Assembly (NCBI RefSeq): GCF_900141885.1
Contig: NZ_FQYY01000004.1
Coordinates: forward strand, 309,312-373,311
Source of the DNA: Mesonia phycicola
GTDB lineage: Bacteria > Bacteroidota > Bacteroidia > Flavobacteriales > Flavobacteriaceae
Direction: 5' to 3'
DNA length: 64,000 bases
Shown here piece by piece: positions 1 to 9,563 of the stretch; positions within the stretch are counted from its first letter, which is position 1, and each line of letters opens with the position of its first letter. A program made the position numbers and the translations under genes. The notes under the pieces were generated by a model. The model was given only the letters and a program-made list of their open reading frames with translations. It made no database searches and was not told where the DNA came from.

Positions 1-453
1 CAAAAGTCATTTTTATGGGCAGAAGATTTATCTAGCTATGATGTTATTGTAGAATTACCATTTAGAATTCCTCTTTATGGAGATCATATTAGTTTGTTCC
101 CTATTTTAGCTTCTATTGCCATCTTTATTTATATGACGATGACTACTGGGCAAAGTATGCAACAGGCACAACAACCGGGAATGCCTAACATGAAATTTAT
201 CATGTACCTTTCTCCATTATTTATGTTGATTTTCTTCAACAACTATGCTAGTGGACTTTCTTTATACTACTTTACTTCTAACTTAATTACAATAGGTATT
301 ATGTTAGTGATTAAGAATTTTATTATTGATGATGAAAAGATTCACGCTAAAATTCAAGAGAACAAAAAGAAACCTAAAAAGAAAGGTAAGTTCGCTCAAA
401 AATTTCAAGATATTATGGAGCAAGCAGAACAGCAACAAAGAAATAATAAGTAA
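1..453 (+). CDS. yidC: Membrane protein insertase YidC, C-terminal part (5' truncated by window)
   Basis: YidC inserts and folds inner-membrane proteins, alone or with SecYEG. The reading frame is open from base 1, so only about the last 150 residues are present. Visible features: the conserved tail of the insertase domain (LFPILASIAIFIYM, then MKFIMYLSPLFMLIFFNNYA and SGLSLYYFTSNLI), giving at least two hydrophobic segments, followed by a Lys/Gln-rich cytoplasmic tail (KKKPKKKGKFAQKFQ), as is usual for Bacteroidota YidC. The first internal Met at base 94 is not the true start. A strong hairpin terminator follows directly. Recognition is from the family motif; the N-terminal periplasmic domain lies outside the window. 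Confidence 0.95.
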   Translation, partial: QKSFLWAEDLSSYDVIVELPFRIPLYGDHISLFPILASIAIFIYMTMTTGQSMQQAQQPGMPNMKFIMYLSPLFMLIFFNNYASGLSLYYFTSNLITIGIMLVIKNFIIDDEKIHAKIQENKKKPKKKGKFAQKFQDIMEQAEQQQRNNK

Positions 454-478
454 GAAAGCAACAATTTCTTCAAAATAA

Positions 479-514
479 AAAACCCCTTCAAACTAATACT
501 TTGAAGGGGTTTTA
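479..514. terminator. Intrinsic terminator, bidirectional
   Basis: A 12-bp perfect stem (481-492 with 500-511, AACCCCTTCAAA/TTTGAAGGGGTT) with a 7-base loop, flanked by A-run and T-run. It lies between the convergent yidC and fasciclin genes and can serve both strands. Confidence 0.9.
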
Positions 515-548
515 ATTGTATTTCACTCTACAAATTCTTATTGAATTC

Positions 549-1511
549 TTATAAAGCCGGTAAAATCACTTTATCAATAGCGTGCACTACACCATTAGTT
601 GCTTGCACATTTGTTACAATTACAGTACTTACTCTTCCGTTTGCATCTGTAATAGTTGCGTTAGATTCATTTATAGTAACGTCTCCTCCTAAAGTAGTTA
701 CGTCTCCAGAGGTTAAATCTTCTGCTCTAACATTAGCCCCAGCAATCACGTGCATATTTAGGGTAGCTGCCAAAGTTTCTGTATCAATATCTGATAAATC
801 ACTTACTTCTAATTCTGCTAACAAATCTGCAAAAGCATCGTTAGTTGGTGCAAAAACAGTAAATGGTGCTGGAGAGCTTCCTGCTGGTGTGCTTAGAGTA
901 CTTACATAAGAAAAACTATCTTCTCTTGTTAATGCATTTACTAGAATTGAAAAATTAGGATCTGCAGTTGCAAATGTTACCACAGTTGGTAAAGCAATAA
1001 CTTTATCTACAGCGTGTATCACTCCATTTTCAGCATCAATATCTGCATTTACCACAGCTACTTCTCCATTAATAGTAACGCCATTACTGGTATCTAAATA
1101 CATACTTAAATTAGCTTGACTTGTTTCTTCTACCGCCAAATTAGTTACATAGCCAGTACTAATTTCATCTGACTCTACTTCTCCTTGAATAACGTGATTT
1201 AATAAAACTTGTTTTAATACATCGGTTGGCACATCTTCTAAAGAATTAAAACCATTATCGCTTAAAAATTCTGCAAACGCATCATTATCTGGTGCAAAAA
1301 CAGTGTATTCTGTATCACCTGAAAGTGTAGTTACTAAATCTGCTTTAATTAAAGCCGCTTCTAGGCTTGAATAGTTTTCACTTTCAATAACAATTTCTGC
1401 TATTGTACTATCGTCCATTGCATCAGAAGTAGAATCGTCATCATCACTACATCCAACAAATGTAAATGAACATACTAGTAATAAGATTGAAAATAAATTT
1501 TGCTTTTTCAT
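549..1511 (-). CDS. Fasciclin-domain (FAS1) lipoprotein, two domains
   Basis: A 320-residue secreted lipoprotein. The signal peptide ends in a lipobox with the lipidated Cys at residue 21 (FTFVGC) followed by an Asp-rich linker (SDDDDSTSD), typical of surface or periplasmic lipoproteins in Flavobacteria. Two FAS1 domains follow, at about 45-175 and 178-320, each with the family pattern TVFAPTNDAF and a closing NGVVHAIDKV motif. FAS1 domains mediate adhesion or ligand binding; no catalytic role is implied. It lies next to a second, three-domain fasciclin gene on the same strand, about 90 bases away, so the pair probably arose by duplication. The ligand is unknown. Confidence 0.9.
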   Translation of the reverse strand: MKKQNLFSILLLVCSFTFVGCSDDDDSTSDAMDDSTIAEIVIESENYSSLEAALIKADLVTTLSGDTEYTVFAPDNDAFAEFLSDNGFNSLEDVPTDVLKQVLLNHVIQGEVESDEISTGYVTNLAVEETSQANLSMYLDTSNGVTINGEVAVVNADIDAENGVIHAVDKVIALPTVVTFATADPNFSILVNALTREDSFSYVSTLSTPAGSSPAPFTVFAPTNDAFADLLAELEVSDLSDIDTETLAATLNMHVIAGANVRAEDLTSGDVTTLGGDVTINESNATITDANGRVSTVIVTNVQATNGVVHAIDKVILPAL

Positions 1512-1602
1512 GATTATAGTTTATTTGTTTTAGATAAAACTAAATCATGAACACTTAACATTTTGTTTAACAAAAGTTAATTAACATTAAACAAACATTT
1601 GT

Positions 1603-3012
1603 TTAATAAAACATAAGAGTGTCTATTTTATGTAAAATTCCGTTCTTAGCTTTTATATCTACAGAGGTAGAATTAGCTGAGCGTTGTTGTGCATCTGTAA
1701 GTGTAAAAGTGCTATCGGTTTTAGCAATTTGCAATTGACTTTTTAGTGTATTTATTACAGAAGGTAAATTCTCTAGTGCATAAGCGTTATTAGTAACTAA
1801 GTGATTATTTAAAATAGAAGTTAAACTATCTGTAGGGATATCTTCTATTGTTGCCGCTTCTGCAGGGTACAATTCTAATAAAGCACTTTCAAAAGCAGTA
1901 TCAATAGGGGCAAATATGGTAAACGGAGCCTCTGTCCCATTTACTGTATTTAGCCTATTTATATAGTCTTCTCCCGCTTGATCTGTTCGTGTTAAGCTAG
2001 ACTGAAAATTAATTAAATCTAAATCCGCATTTATAAAATCTGCTAAAGTAGGCAAACTTAGAGTTTCATCTAGCCCATGAATAACACCGTTAGTAGCAAC
2101 CACGTCTTGAACAGAAATATAGCTTACTCCGTTATATATCAATCCATCATCTTTATTTAAATAAATATTTAACAAGTAATCTTCGTTACCTATAGTTTCT
2201 TGTGCGTGGGTAGTTCTATAGCCCGTCACTAAATAATCTGAAGTTAAAAGACTATCTTGAATATGATAATTAAAAAATTGTTTTTTCTCTTCTTCTGTAA
2301 AATTTGCACTAGACCAAAAAGTGGTAAATGCATCTGCAGAAGGGACTAATAAGGTATGAAAATCTGTAGAAGAAAGTACATCTTGAAAATCACTAGTAGT
2401 GTTTATTGCTTCATTATAAAAAGCAGAAAAATTAGAATCTGCTTCTAAAAATGTTTGCAAAGTTGGTAGATCTAAAACACCATCAATTTCATGAAAAATA
2501 CCATTATCTACATCAATATCTCCTTCTACAATACCAACCTCACCGTTAAATAGAATACCATCTTCTGTAGTAACCAATAAACTTAAATTGGTAGTAGTAC
2601 TGTCTGTTAAGGCTACAGTAGACACACTACTTAAATAACTAGTTACAAAAGTAGATTCTGTATTAAGCGCTTCTAACAAATGGTAATTCACTAAATCATA
2701 AGCTAAATCACTAGAAATTTGAGCTACACTATCGTACGCATTTTCATTTAAATAAGTTTGCATAGCATCATTATTAGGTGCTAACATTGTGTAGGTACCA
2801 TAATTACCATCTAGAACCCCGTCTAATTCTGCTTTAACTATTAATTGTTTAAATAAACTAAAACGCGGATTTTTATCCATATAATTTACAATAGAATTGG
2901 TTCCATTAATTATATTGCCATTATCGTCATCATCTACGCATGAAAATGTCAAAAAGATTATTCCAAATAAAGAAAGTAATTTTGCTATTTTTAAAATATT
3001 TTTATTCATCAT
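1603..3012 (-). CDS. Fasciclin-domain (FAS1) lipoprotein, three domains
   Basis: About 469 residues from the ATG at 3012 (an adjacent ATG at 3009 is equally possible; the longer frame starts at a TTG and adds seven unlikely residues). A signal peptide ends in the lipobox FLTFSC followed by VDDDD. Three FAS1 repeats begin near FSLFKQLIVKAELDG, LPTLQTFLEADSNFSAF and LPTLADFINADLDL; each ends with an NGI/V-hH-xID motif (for example NGIFHEIDGVLDLP). The role is probably surface adhesion, as for its neighbour. The domains are divergent (TMLAPNNDAM, LLVPSADAF, TIFAPIDTAF), suggesting old internal duplication. It shares strand and architecture with the downstream two-domain gene. Confidence 0.88.
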   Translation of the reverse strand: MMNKNILKIAKLLSLFGIIFLTFSCVDDDDNGNIINGTNSIVNYMDKNPRFSLFKQLIVKAELDGVLDGNYGTYTMLAPNNDAMQTYLNENAYDSVAQISSDLAYDLVNYHLLEALNTESTFVTSYLSSVSTVALTDSTTTNLSLLVTTEDGILFNGEVGIVEGDIDVDNGIFHEIDGVLDLPTLQTFLEADSNFSAFYNEAINTTSDFQDVLSSTDFHTLLVPSADAFTTFWSSANFTEEEKKQFFNYHIQDSLLTSDYLVTGYRTTHAQETIGNEDYLLNIYLNKDDGLIYNGVSYISVQDVVATNGVIHGLDETLSLPTLADFINADLDLINFQSSLTRTDQAGEDYINRLNTVNGTEAPFTIFAPIDTAFESALLELYPAEAATIEDIPTDSLTSILNNHLVTNNAYALENLPSVINTLKSQLQIAKTDSTFTLTDAQQRSANSTSVDIKAKNGILHKIDTLMFY

Positions 3013-3066
3013 TGCGTTATAAAATTTTATCAAATAAAAGCCACAATATACAAAAAACCATAGCTT

Positions 3067-3780
3067 ATGTTCTCGTTTATTAGAAACGGTTTATTATTAT
3101 TTTTTATTTTAATCCCTATAACTTTATTAGCTCAAAATGCAGAAATTAATCAATTAGATTCTAATGGAAAAAGACATGGTAAATGGGCAAAAACTTTTGA
3201 AGGGACAAACCAAATTAGATACGAAGGTGAATTTAACCATGGGAAAGAAACCGGTACTTTTAAATTTTATAAAAAAGGAAACGAAGATCACCCACATGCT
3301 ACAAAAACCTACACTCCAAATAGTAATATTGTAGAAGCTAAATTTTTTACCAATAAAGGAAAGTTACTTACCCAAGGCCAGTTTGTAGATAAAAAAAGAG
3401 AAGGTGAATGGATTTATTATCACAAAGGTAAAGATGTGGTAATGATGAAAGAAAACTATAAAAACAATAAACTAAACGGCTTAAAATCTATTTATTATGA
3501 AAATGGAAAACTTGCCGAAACTCAAGAATATGCTAATGGAGTAATGCACGGAGAAAATCTTGTTTACGGTGCTAATGGTAATCTTTTACAATATTATAAT
3601 TACAATAAGGGTACACTCCACGGGCTAACTAAAATTTACAATCCGAAAGGTGTAATAACTCAAGAAGGAAACTATAAAGATGGATTAAAAGATGGTATCT
3701 GGAAATATTATGAAGATGGAGAAGTAACCAAAACAGAAAAATTTCCTAAAGAAAAACCAACTGTAAGAAAAACCAAATAA
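3067..3780 (+). CDS. MORN-repeat / YwqK-family exported protein
   Basis: A 237-residue protein with an N-terminal hydrophobic signal (about residues 5-21, LLLFFILIPITLLAQ) and repeats of the G-x-W-x-Y/F-Y-x-x-G type (DGIWKYYEDGE, REGEWIYYHKGK, ENGKLAETQEY). This is the MORN-like fold that databases label toxin-antitoxin system YwqK family antitoxin. That label is misleading here: the protein carries an export signal and no toxin gene is adjacent. It is divergent from the fasciclin gene and lies 41 bases upstream of mnmA. Its role is unknown; a periplasmic or surface scaffold is a guess. Confidence 0.8.
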   Translation: MFSFIRNGLLLFFILIPITLLAQNAEINQLDSNGKRHGKWAKTFEGTNQIRYEGEFNHGKETGTFKFYKKGNEDHPHATKTYTPNSNIVEAKFFTNKGKLLTQGQFVDKKREGEWIYYHKGKDVVMMKENYKNNKLNGLKSIYYENGKLAETQEYANGVMHGENLVYGANGNLLQYYNYNKGTLHGLTKIYNPKGVITQEGNYKDGLKDGIWKYYEDGEVTKTEKFPKEKPTVRKTK

Positions 3781-3789
3781 ACCGACAAA

Positions 3790-3802
3790 ATCACTAATTT
3801 TG
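3790..3802 (+). promoter_or_regulatory. Likely -7 promoter box for mnmA
   Basis: A TAATTTTG octamer (positions 3795-3802) fits the Bacteroidota -7 consensus TAnnTTTG and ends 19 bases before the proposed GTG start of mnmA. I do not see a good -33 TTG at the usual spacing, so this is moderate evidence only. Confidence 0.45.
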
Positions 3803-3821
3803 CAATAAATTGTTATTGAAC

Positions 3822-5015
3822 GTGAAAAAGAAAAAAGTAGTTGTTGGTCTTAGTGGTGGTGTAGATTCTAGTGTTACAGCTTACCTATTAAAAGAGCAAG
3901 GTTATGAAGTAATTGGCCTTTTTATGAAAAATTGGCATGATGACTCTGTAACTATAAGTGACGAGTGCCCTTGGTTAGATGATAGTAATGATGCTATGCT
4001 TGTTGCAGAAAAATTAGGAATTCCGTTTCAAACCGTAGATCTAAGCGAAGAATATAAAGAACGTATTGTAGATTATATGTTCTATGAATATGAAAGAGGA
4101 AGAACACCAAACCCAGATGTACTTTGTAACCGAGAAATTAAATTTGATGTGTTTATGAAAATTGCACTTTCTTTAGGTGCAGATTTTGTAGCTACTGGTC
4201 ACTATTGTAGAAAAGGAGAAGTGGAGATTGATGGTAAAACTACCTTCCAATTATTAGCAGGAAAAGACAAAAATAAAGATCAATCTTATTTTCTATGTCA
4301 ACTCTCACAAGAGCAGCTTGCAAAAACTCTTTTTCCTATAGGTGAATTACAAAAAAGTGAAGTAAGAGAAATAGCTGCGCAACAAGAGCTGGTAACTGCT
4401 GGTAAGAAAGACTCTCAAGGTCTGTGCTTTATAGGTAAAGTAAGATTACCAGATTTTCTTCAGCAAAAATTACAACCAAAAGATGGAGTAATTATAGAAA
4501 TCCCTTCAGAAGAAAATATTTATCATACAGAAACACCTTTATTTAACTCTACAGAAGAAGAGTTAGCATTTATTTCTAAAAAATTTACTTACCAAAAAGA
4601 GCAAGGTAAAGAAGTTGGCCATCATAATGGTGCTCATTATTTTACCAAAGGACAACGTAAAGGTCTTGCGGTAGGTGGTACTCCAGAACCTCTTTTTGTG
4701 ATAGATACAGATGTAAATGAAAATATTATTTACACAGGGCAAGGTAAAAACCACCCTGGCTTATACAGAAAAGGCCTATTTGTAACTACAGAAGAAACTC
4801 ATTGGATAAGAGAAGATTTGAAATTACAAATTGGAGAAGAGTTAGAAGTAATGGCTAGAATAAGATATAGACAAGCATTAGAAAAAGCTAAACTCTACCA
4901 AACAGAAAATGGACTATATGTTATTTTTGAAAATGCGCAAAGTGCTATCACAGAAGGGCAATTTGTAGCTTGGTATCATGAAGAAGAATTGTTAGGATCT
5001 GGAGTAATTTCGTAA
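3822..5015 (+). CDS. mnmA: tRNA-specific 2-thiouridylase MnmA
   Basis: MnmA thiolates U34 of tRNA-Lys, -Glu and -Gln in the cytoplasm, using ATP and persulfide sulfur. The N-terminal PP-loop SGGVDSS is complete. The two catalytic cysteines are present at about residues 102 ([12 protein letters not shown]) and 202 ([11 protein letters not shown]). ATP-binding, central and beta-barrel domains account for the 397 residues. No ATG precedes the PP-loop. The open frame reaches a TTG at 3810, but the GTG at 3822 gives [13 protein letters not shown], matching how the family normally begins, so I prefer it. A cysteine desulfurase that could feed sulfur lies at 30.5 kb. Confidence 0.95.
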   Translation: MKKKKVVVGLSGGVDSSVTAYLLKEQGYEVIGLFMKNWHDDSVTISDECPWLDDSNDAMLVAEKLGIPFQTVDLSEEYKERIVDYMFYEYERGRTPNPDVLCNREIKFDVFMKIALSLGADFVATGHYCRKGEVEIDGKTTFQLLAGKDKNKDQSYFLCQLSQEQLAKTLFPIGELQKSEVREIAAQQELVTAGKKDSQGLCFIGKVRLPDFLQQKLQPKDGVIIEIPSEENIYHTETPLFNSTEEELAFISKKFTYQKEQGKEVGHHNGAHYFTKGQRKGLAVGGTPEPLFVIDTDVNENIIYTGQGKNHPGLYRKGLFVTTEETHWIREDLKLQIGEELEVMARIRYRQALEKAKLYQTENGLYVIFENAQSAITEGQFVAWYHEEELLGSGVIS

Positions 5016-5039
5016 CTTGTAGCTGAAAAAGAATCGGCT

Positions 5040-6641
5040 ATGAAAAAAATTTTACTGTTTTTTATTTTTCTGCTACACCAAATTACCTTTTCACAAGAAC
5101 AGGCGTGGGTATATTTTAATAGTAAAGAAAATGTTACTGCAGCTATTGCAAACCCAATTAGTATTTTAACCCAACGGGCCATAGATAGAAAAAACTCTCA
5201 CAATATAAGTATAGATGAGAGAGATGTACCTATTAATGAAGCTTTTGTAACTACTATAAAAAACCAAACTGGTATTGAGGTAAAAGCAAAATCTAAATGG
5301 TTTAATTGTGTGCACGTACTAGGTAGCGTAGAAGATATTAATGCCCTTAGTAGTTTTTCTTTTGTAGATAAAATTCTATTTGCAGATACTTCTTTAAACA
5401 ATAAAATTAAAACTACAGAACAAGAAGTTTTTACCGAAAAACATTTAGAGAGTTTTGTAGATTTTAACTACGGAAACACTTCTGTACAAATAGAAATGCT
5501 TCATGTAGATTACCTTCACGAGAATAATTATACAGGAGAAGGAATGTTGGTTGCCGTAATGGATGCAGGTTTCCCAGAAGTAAATACTCTAGCTGGTTTT
5601 AGTAGATTAAGAAACAATAACGATTTAATTGGCGGTTATGATTTTGTAGATAGAACTGCTAATTATGATGCCTTTGCAGGAAGCAGTCACGGTACACTAG
5701 TCTTATCTAACATGGCTGGTTATATTCAAAATAGCTTTGTTGGCACCGCTCCAGATGCTAGTTATTATCTTTTTAGAACAGAAGACACCAACTCAGAGAC
5801 ACCACTAGAAGAAAGTTATTGGGTAGAAGCGGCAGAAAGAGCAGATAGCTTAGGTGTAGATGTAATCAACACTTCTTTAGGTTACTCTAGTTTTGATAAT
5901 CCCAACCATAGTTACACCCCTGCAGATATGGATGGAGATACTGCATTTATTACCAAAGGCGCAAATATTGCGGTAGAAAAAGGAATTTTGGTAGTAGTAT
6001 CTGCAGGTAATTCTGGTAATAGTACTAGTTTTAATATTATTGCTGCTCCTGCAGATGGACAGGTGTATAGCGTAGGTGCTGTAGACGCTACAGAGCAATA
6101 TGCATCATTTAGTTCTATTGGACCTACTGCAGATGGTAGAGTAAAACCAGACGGGATGGCACAAGGCTCTTCTGCTACGGTTATAGATACTAATAATCAA
6201 GTTACCACAGCTAACGGTACTTCATTTTCATCTCCTATTATGGCTGGGGCAATTACTAGCTTATGGCAATCTAACCCTAACAAAACTAATTTAGAAATTA
6301 TGCAATTGGTTAGAGAGTCTTCTTCTCTTTATACCTCTCCAACCAATCAAATGGGTTACGGAATTCCTAATTTTGAAACTGCTTTAAAAAATTTATCAGA
6401 CACCATATACAACCAGCAAAATATTAAGGTTTACCCAAATCCCGTTTCTAAAATACTATATATTCAGAAGCAAAAACAAGAAAGCTTGAGTGTAAAAATA
6501 TACAACTTGCTTGGTAAGTTGGTATATCAAAAACAAAATATCTCTTCAGAATTAAATTTATCTATGCTTTCTACAAGTATATATATTGCTAAATTTGAAG
6601 GAGAAAATTTCGAGAAGTCTTTAAAAATTATCAAACAATAA
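5040..6641 (+). CDS. S8 (subtilisin-like) serine peptidase with T9SS sorting domain
   Basis: A 533-residue secreted protease. The signal peptide (residues 1-19) ends near TFSQ. The catalytic triad is intact: Asp175 (VAVMDAGFPE), His217 (SSHGTLVLS) and Ser395 (NGTSFSSPIMAG), with oxyanion Asn in SAGNSGNS. An N-terminal propeptide-like region (about 22-140) precedes it. The last 80 residues (YPNPVSKILYI onward, ending KSLKIIKQ) form a type A sorting domain, so the protein should cross the outer membrane by the type IX system and be surface-anchored or released. It starts 24 bases after mnmA and overlaps the next gene by one base (TAATG), implying cotranscription with the nitronate monooxygenase. 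The substrate is unknown. Confidence 0.93.
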   Translation: MKKILLFFIFLLHQITFSQEQAWVYFNSKENVTAAIANPISILTQRAIDRKNSHNISIDERDVPINEAFVTTIKNQTGIEVKAKSKWFNCVHVLGSVEDINALSSFSFVDKILFADTSLNNKIKTTEQEVFTEKHLESFVDFNYGNTSVQIEMLHVDYLHENNYTGEGMLVAVMDAGFPEVNTLAGFSRLRNNNDLIGGYDFVDRTANYDAFAGSSHGTLVLSNMAGYIQNSFVGTAPDASYYLFRTEDTNSETPLEESYWVEAAERADSLGVDVINTSLGYSSFDNPNHSYTPADMDGDTAFITKGANIAVEKGILVVVSAGNSGNSTSFNIIAAPADGQVYSVGAVDATEQYASFSSIGPTADGRVKPDGMAQGSSATVIDTNNQVTTANGTSFSSPIMAGAITSLWQSNPNKTNLEIMQLVRESSSLYTSPTNQMGYGIPNFETALKNLSDTIYNQQNIKVYPNPVSKILYIQKQKQESLSVKIYNLLGKLVYQKQNISSELNLSMLSTSIYIAKFEGENFEKSLKIIKQ

Positions 6642-7585
6642 TGGCAACAAATAAAATCACCTCTCTTTTTAATATAGAATATCCCTTAATACAAGCTGGA
6701 ATGATTTGGGCTAGCGGATGGAAATTGGCTAGTGCTGTAAGTAATGCTGGTGGCTTAGGAATTATTGGAGCAGGCTCTATGTACCCTGAAGTACTTAAAG
6801 AACATTTACAAAAGTGTAAAAAAGCAACACAAAAACCTTTTGCGGTAAATGTACCTATGCTCTACCCTAATTTAGAAGAGATTATGGATATTATAATTGC
6901 TGAAGGGGTTAAAATTGTTTTCACTTCTGCAGGAAATCCTAAAACTTGGACTCCTATTTTAAAAGAAAAAGGAATTACCGTTGTTCACGTAGTGAGCAGT
7001 GTAAAGTTTGCATTAAAAGCTGAAGCTGCAGGTGTAGATGCTGTAGTTGCTGAAGGTTTTGAAGCAGGAGGCCATAATGGTAGAGAAGAAACTACTACGT
7101 TTACCTTAATACCAATGGTAAAAGAAAAACTTAGTATCCCGTTGATTGCTGCAGGAGGAATTGCAACTGGAAAAGGAATGTTAGCTGCTATGATTTTAGG
7201 TGCAGATGGCGTACAAATTGGAAGTAAATTTGTTGCTAGTAATGAAGCTTCTTCTCACCAAAATTTTAAACAAATGGTGGTAGATGCGCAAGAAGGGGAA
7301 ACGCAATTAACGTTAAAAGAACTTGCTCCTGTAAGATTATTGAAAAATAAATTTTTTAACGATGTTACAGAGCTTTACACCAAAAGCCCTAGTAAAGAAG
7401 ACTTAATTAACTTATTAGGAAGAGCTAGAGCCAAAAAAGGAATGTTTGAAGGTGATTTAGAAGAGGGAGAACTAGAAATTGGCCAAATTAGCGGATTAAT
7501 ACACGACATTAAACCCGCAGCAACTATTGTAAAAGAAATTATTGAAGAGTTTGAAGAGGCTAAAAAACAGCTTCCTACTTTTTAA
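6641..7585 (+). CDS. Nitronate monooxygenase family FMN protein
   Basis: A 314-residue TIM-barrel flavoprotein of the nitronate monooxygenase / 2-nitropropane dioxygenase family, which oxidises alkyl nitronates; cytoplasmic. Family marks: the N-terminal PLIQAGMIWAS, the phosphate-binding AAGGIATGKGM, the catalytic-His region EGFEAGGHNGRE, and GADGVQIGSKFVAS. Similar proteins near fatty-acid genes act as FabK-type enoyl reductases, but nothing in this context suggests that. It overlaps the stop codon of the peptidase gene by one base, so translation is probably coupled. A terminator hairpin follows immediately. Confidence 0.9.
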   Translation: MATNKITSLFNIEYPLIQAGMIWASGWKLASAVSNAGGLGIIGAGSMYPEVLKEHLQKCKKATQKPFAVNVPMLYPNLEEIMDIIIAEGVKIVFTSAGNPKTWTPILKEKGITVVHVVSSVKFALKAEAAGVDAVVAEGFEAGGHNGREETTTFTLIPMVKEKLSIPLIAAGGIATGKGMLAAMILGADGVQIGSKFVASNEASSHQNFKQMVVDAQEGETQLTLKELAPVRLLKNKFFNDVTELYTKSPSKEDLINLLGRARAKKGMFEGDLEEGELEIGQISGLIHDIKPAATIVKEIIEEFEEAKKQLPTF

Positions 7586-7590
7586 AACTA

Positions 7591-7622
7591 AAAAATCCGG
7601 TTATTAAAATAACCGGATTTTT
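7591..7622. terminator. Intrinsic terminator, bidirectional
   Basis: A 12-bp stem AAAAATCCGGTT / AACCGGATTTTT (7591-7602 with 7611-7622) with an 8-base loop and T-run. It lies between convergent genes (nitronate monooxygenase and PhoD). Confidence 0.9.
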
Positions 7623-7663
7623 TTGCTTAATACTACTTTCTACTTTAGTAAAATATAGTTTAT

Positions 7664-9421
7664 TTAACCTGTGTAACTTATTTGATGCGCACTAATTTCT
7701 GTGTAACTATCGGAAGTTATATTGTCTATAAATACATAATCTGCTAATACATCTGTAGTGCTAAAATTTAATTTTACATACCCTCTTTGAGAAGCATTTA
7801 AAAATTGTAAATCGTCTATCAACACATTAATTGCTTGCTCAAAACCAGCAATAACAGCAGAACCACCTTCACCTAAACCTAAATAAGTTTCAAAACCAGG
7901 AGATGTAACAGATGATGTTGCAAACTCTACAGCTACTTGCTCTCCTTCATTATTTCTTAAGTTATTAGCCCAAGCATTATGTGTGTCTCCTGCAAGACAG
8001 ACTACTTTTTTACCTTCAAATGCATTTAAAAGCAACTCTCTTTCTGCTGCATAACCATCCCAAGCATCTAAATTATAAGGAGCAACAGTTTCTACTCTTA
8101 AAATTTCTTCTTGAGTAAGACTAGGGTCTTGTGCATTTATTCTAAGTTTTATAGTTACTAACTCTGTCATCAATGTATTAAAATTAGTAAAAGCCTCTTC
8201 TGTTATGCTTCCCGTTGCTGCAATAACAGCAAAAAGCTCGTTAAGCCCTAATAGTAATTCCATAGGGATAAGCATTCTTCCCATAATTACTTGTTGCCCT
8301 AAAACATTCCAATTTGTACTACTATTATTTAACTCTTCTAACAACCAGTTACGTTGTGTATCTCCTAAAATTGTTCGGTTAGTATCGGTTATGTCGGTTT
8401 GAAAGCTTACAAAGTCAAAACTACCGTCACTAGTAAAATAGTCTGCATAACTTAATTGTTTATCTCTACCTATCACACGAGTATCTAACATTAATAAGTT
8501 AACTAGATTACCAATATTAAAATTTCTATATATTTTTTCGTTATCAGAGGTAGTTACAGGCACATATTCACTGTATGCTTGTATGGCTACATTTTTTCTA
8601 GTTGTAAAATCTCCTTCACTAGATTGGTGATTTTCAGCTCCATCAATATAAGTATCATTTGCTATTTCATGATCATCCCAAACACATATAAATGGCTTTT
8701 TTTGATGTGCTAATTGTAGTTTTTCATCTGTACGATATTGTTTATAACGAGTTCTATAATCGTCTAGTGATATAATTTCATTGGTAGGATTGTGGGTTCT
8801 ACCTAATGCAGAAGTATTTTCGTTAGTTCCGTATTCATTTTCTCCGTACTCATAAATATAATCTCCTAAATGAAGAATTACATCTACCTCAGAGTTTGCC
8901 ATAGATTCATATACATTAAATAAACCTGCCGGGTAATTTGAGCAAGAACAGATGGCTATAGAAACGTTACTTGCATTTTCTGGAAAAGTAATTGTTTCTC
9001 CTGTTACAGAAACTGTAGCATCATCTATTTGAATAAATCTATAATATAATTTTTGATCTGCTGTAAGTTCTTGTACCTCTACTGCAACTGTATAATCTCT
9101 TGAGCTGTCTGTAGTAACCTCTCCAGATCTTACAATATTTTCAAAATTTGCATCTGTAGCAACTTGCCAGCTAATAACCACAGAAGATAAGTCTGTAGTA
9201 TACCTTGTCCAGATAATTACTTGAGAAGATGTTGGATCAAAACTTGCTACACCGTGGTTAAAATTTGAATTTTCTAAATTTTCTGGAATAGATTTTTCAT
9301 CAACAAAATCATCATCACTACTACAACTAATAAAGTTAGAGGCTAACATTACCCCTCCAGTAGCTAAAACGCTATTGTAAATAAATTTTCTTCTAGAAAT
9401 AGAACTTACTTTTTTTTTCAT
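7664..9421 (-). CDS. Alkaline phosphatase D (PhoD) family phosphodiesterase, Tat-exported
   Basis: A 585-residue metallophosphatase. The N-terminus has a twin-arginine signal (SISRRKFIYNSVLATGG) that runs into a lipobox-like SNFISC followed by SSDDD, so it is probably a Tat-exported lipoprotein. A PhoD N-terminal beta domain (about 50-150; FNHGVASFDPTSSQVIIWTR) precedes the catalytic domain with metal-binding motifs LHLGDYIYEYG, CVWDDHEIANDTY and LAGDTHNAW. PhoD enzymes use calcium and iron to cleave phosphodiesters and monoesters, releasing phosphate. There is no obvious Pho box. It stands alone, with 142 bases upstream holding nothing recognisable. Confidence 0.92.
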   Translation of the reverse strand: MKKKVSSISRRKFIYNSVLATGGVMLASNFISCSSDDDFVDEKSIPENLENSNFNHGVASFDPTSSQVIIWTRYTTDLSSVVISWQVATDANFENIVRSGEVTTDSSRDYTVAVEVQELTADQKLYYRFIQIDDATVSVTGETITFPENASNVSIAICSCSNYPAGLFNVYESMANSEVDVILHLGDYIYEYGENEYGTNENTSALGRTHNPTNEIISLDDYRTRYKQYRTDEKLQLAHQKKPFICVWDDHEIANDTYIDGAENHQSSEGDFTTRKNVAIQAYSEYVPVTTSDNEKIYRNFNIGNLVNLLMLDTRVIGRDKQLSYADYFTSDGSFDFVSFQTDITDTNRTILGDTQRNWLLEELNNSSTNWNVLGQQVIMGRMLIPMELLLGLNELFAVIAATGSITEEAFTNFNTLMTELVTIKLRINAQDPSLTQEEILRVETVAPYNLDAWDGYAAERELLLNAFEGKKVVCLAGDTHNAWANNLRNNEGEQVAVEFATSSVTSPGFETYLGLGEGGSAVIAGFEQAINVLIDDLQFLNASQRGYVKLNFSTTDVLADYVFIDNITSDSYTEISAHQISYTG

Positions 9422-9563
9422 TTTATGGTTATTTGTAAAACCATAAATTAATAAATAAAAAAAGTGACCTACTTTAACTCAAAATGAAATTAAGATTACT
9501 AATAAGTATCTTATATAGACAATTTATAGGTAAAACATCACCCCAATATTAAGTAAAGAGAAA

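Noticed and set aside
541..909. Plus-strand open frame of 122 codons
   Set aside because: It lies antisense to the two-domain fasciclin gene and its translation is low-complexity Ser/Val/Thr, as expected from the shadow of that gene.
3067..3780. Antitoxin of a toxin-antitoxin pair, as database names for YwqK suggest
   Set aside because: The protein has an export signal and no adjacent toxin candidate.
9422..9563. Possible small gene in the PhoD-OsmC gap
   Set aside because: No frame of useful length; only AT-rich sequence without recognisable elements.
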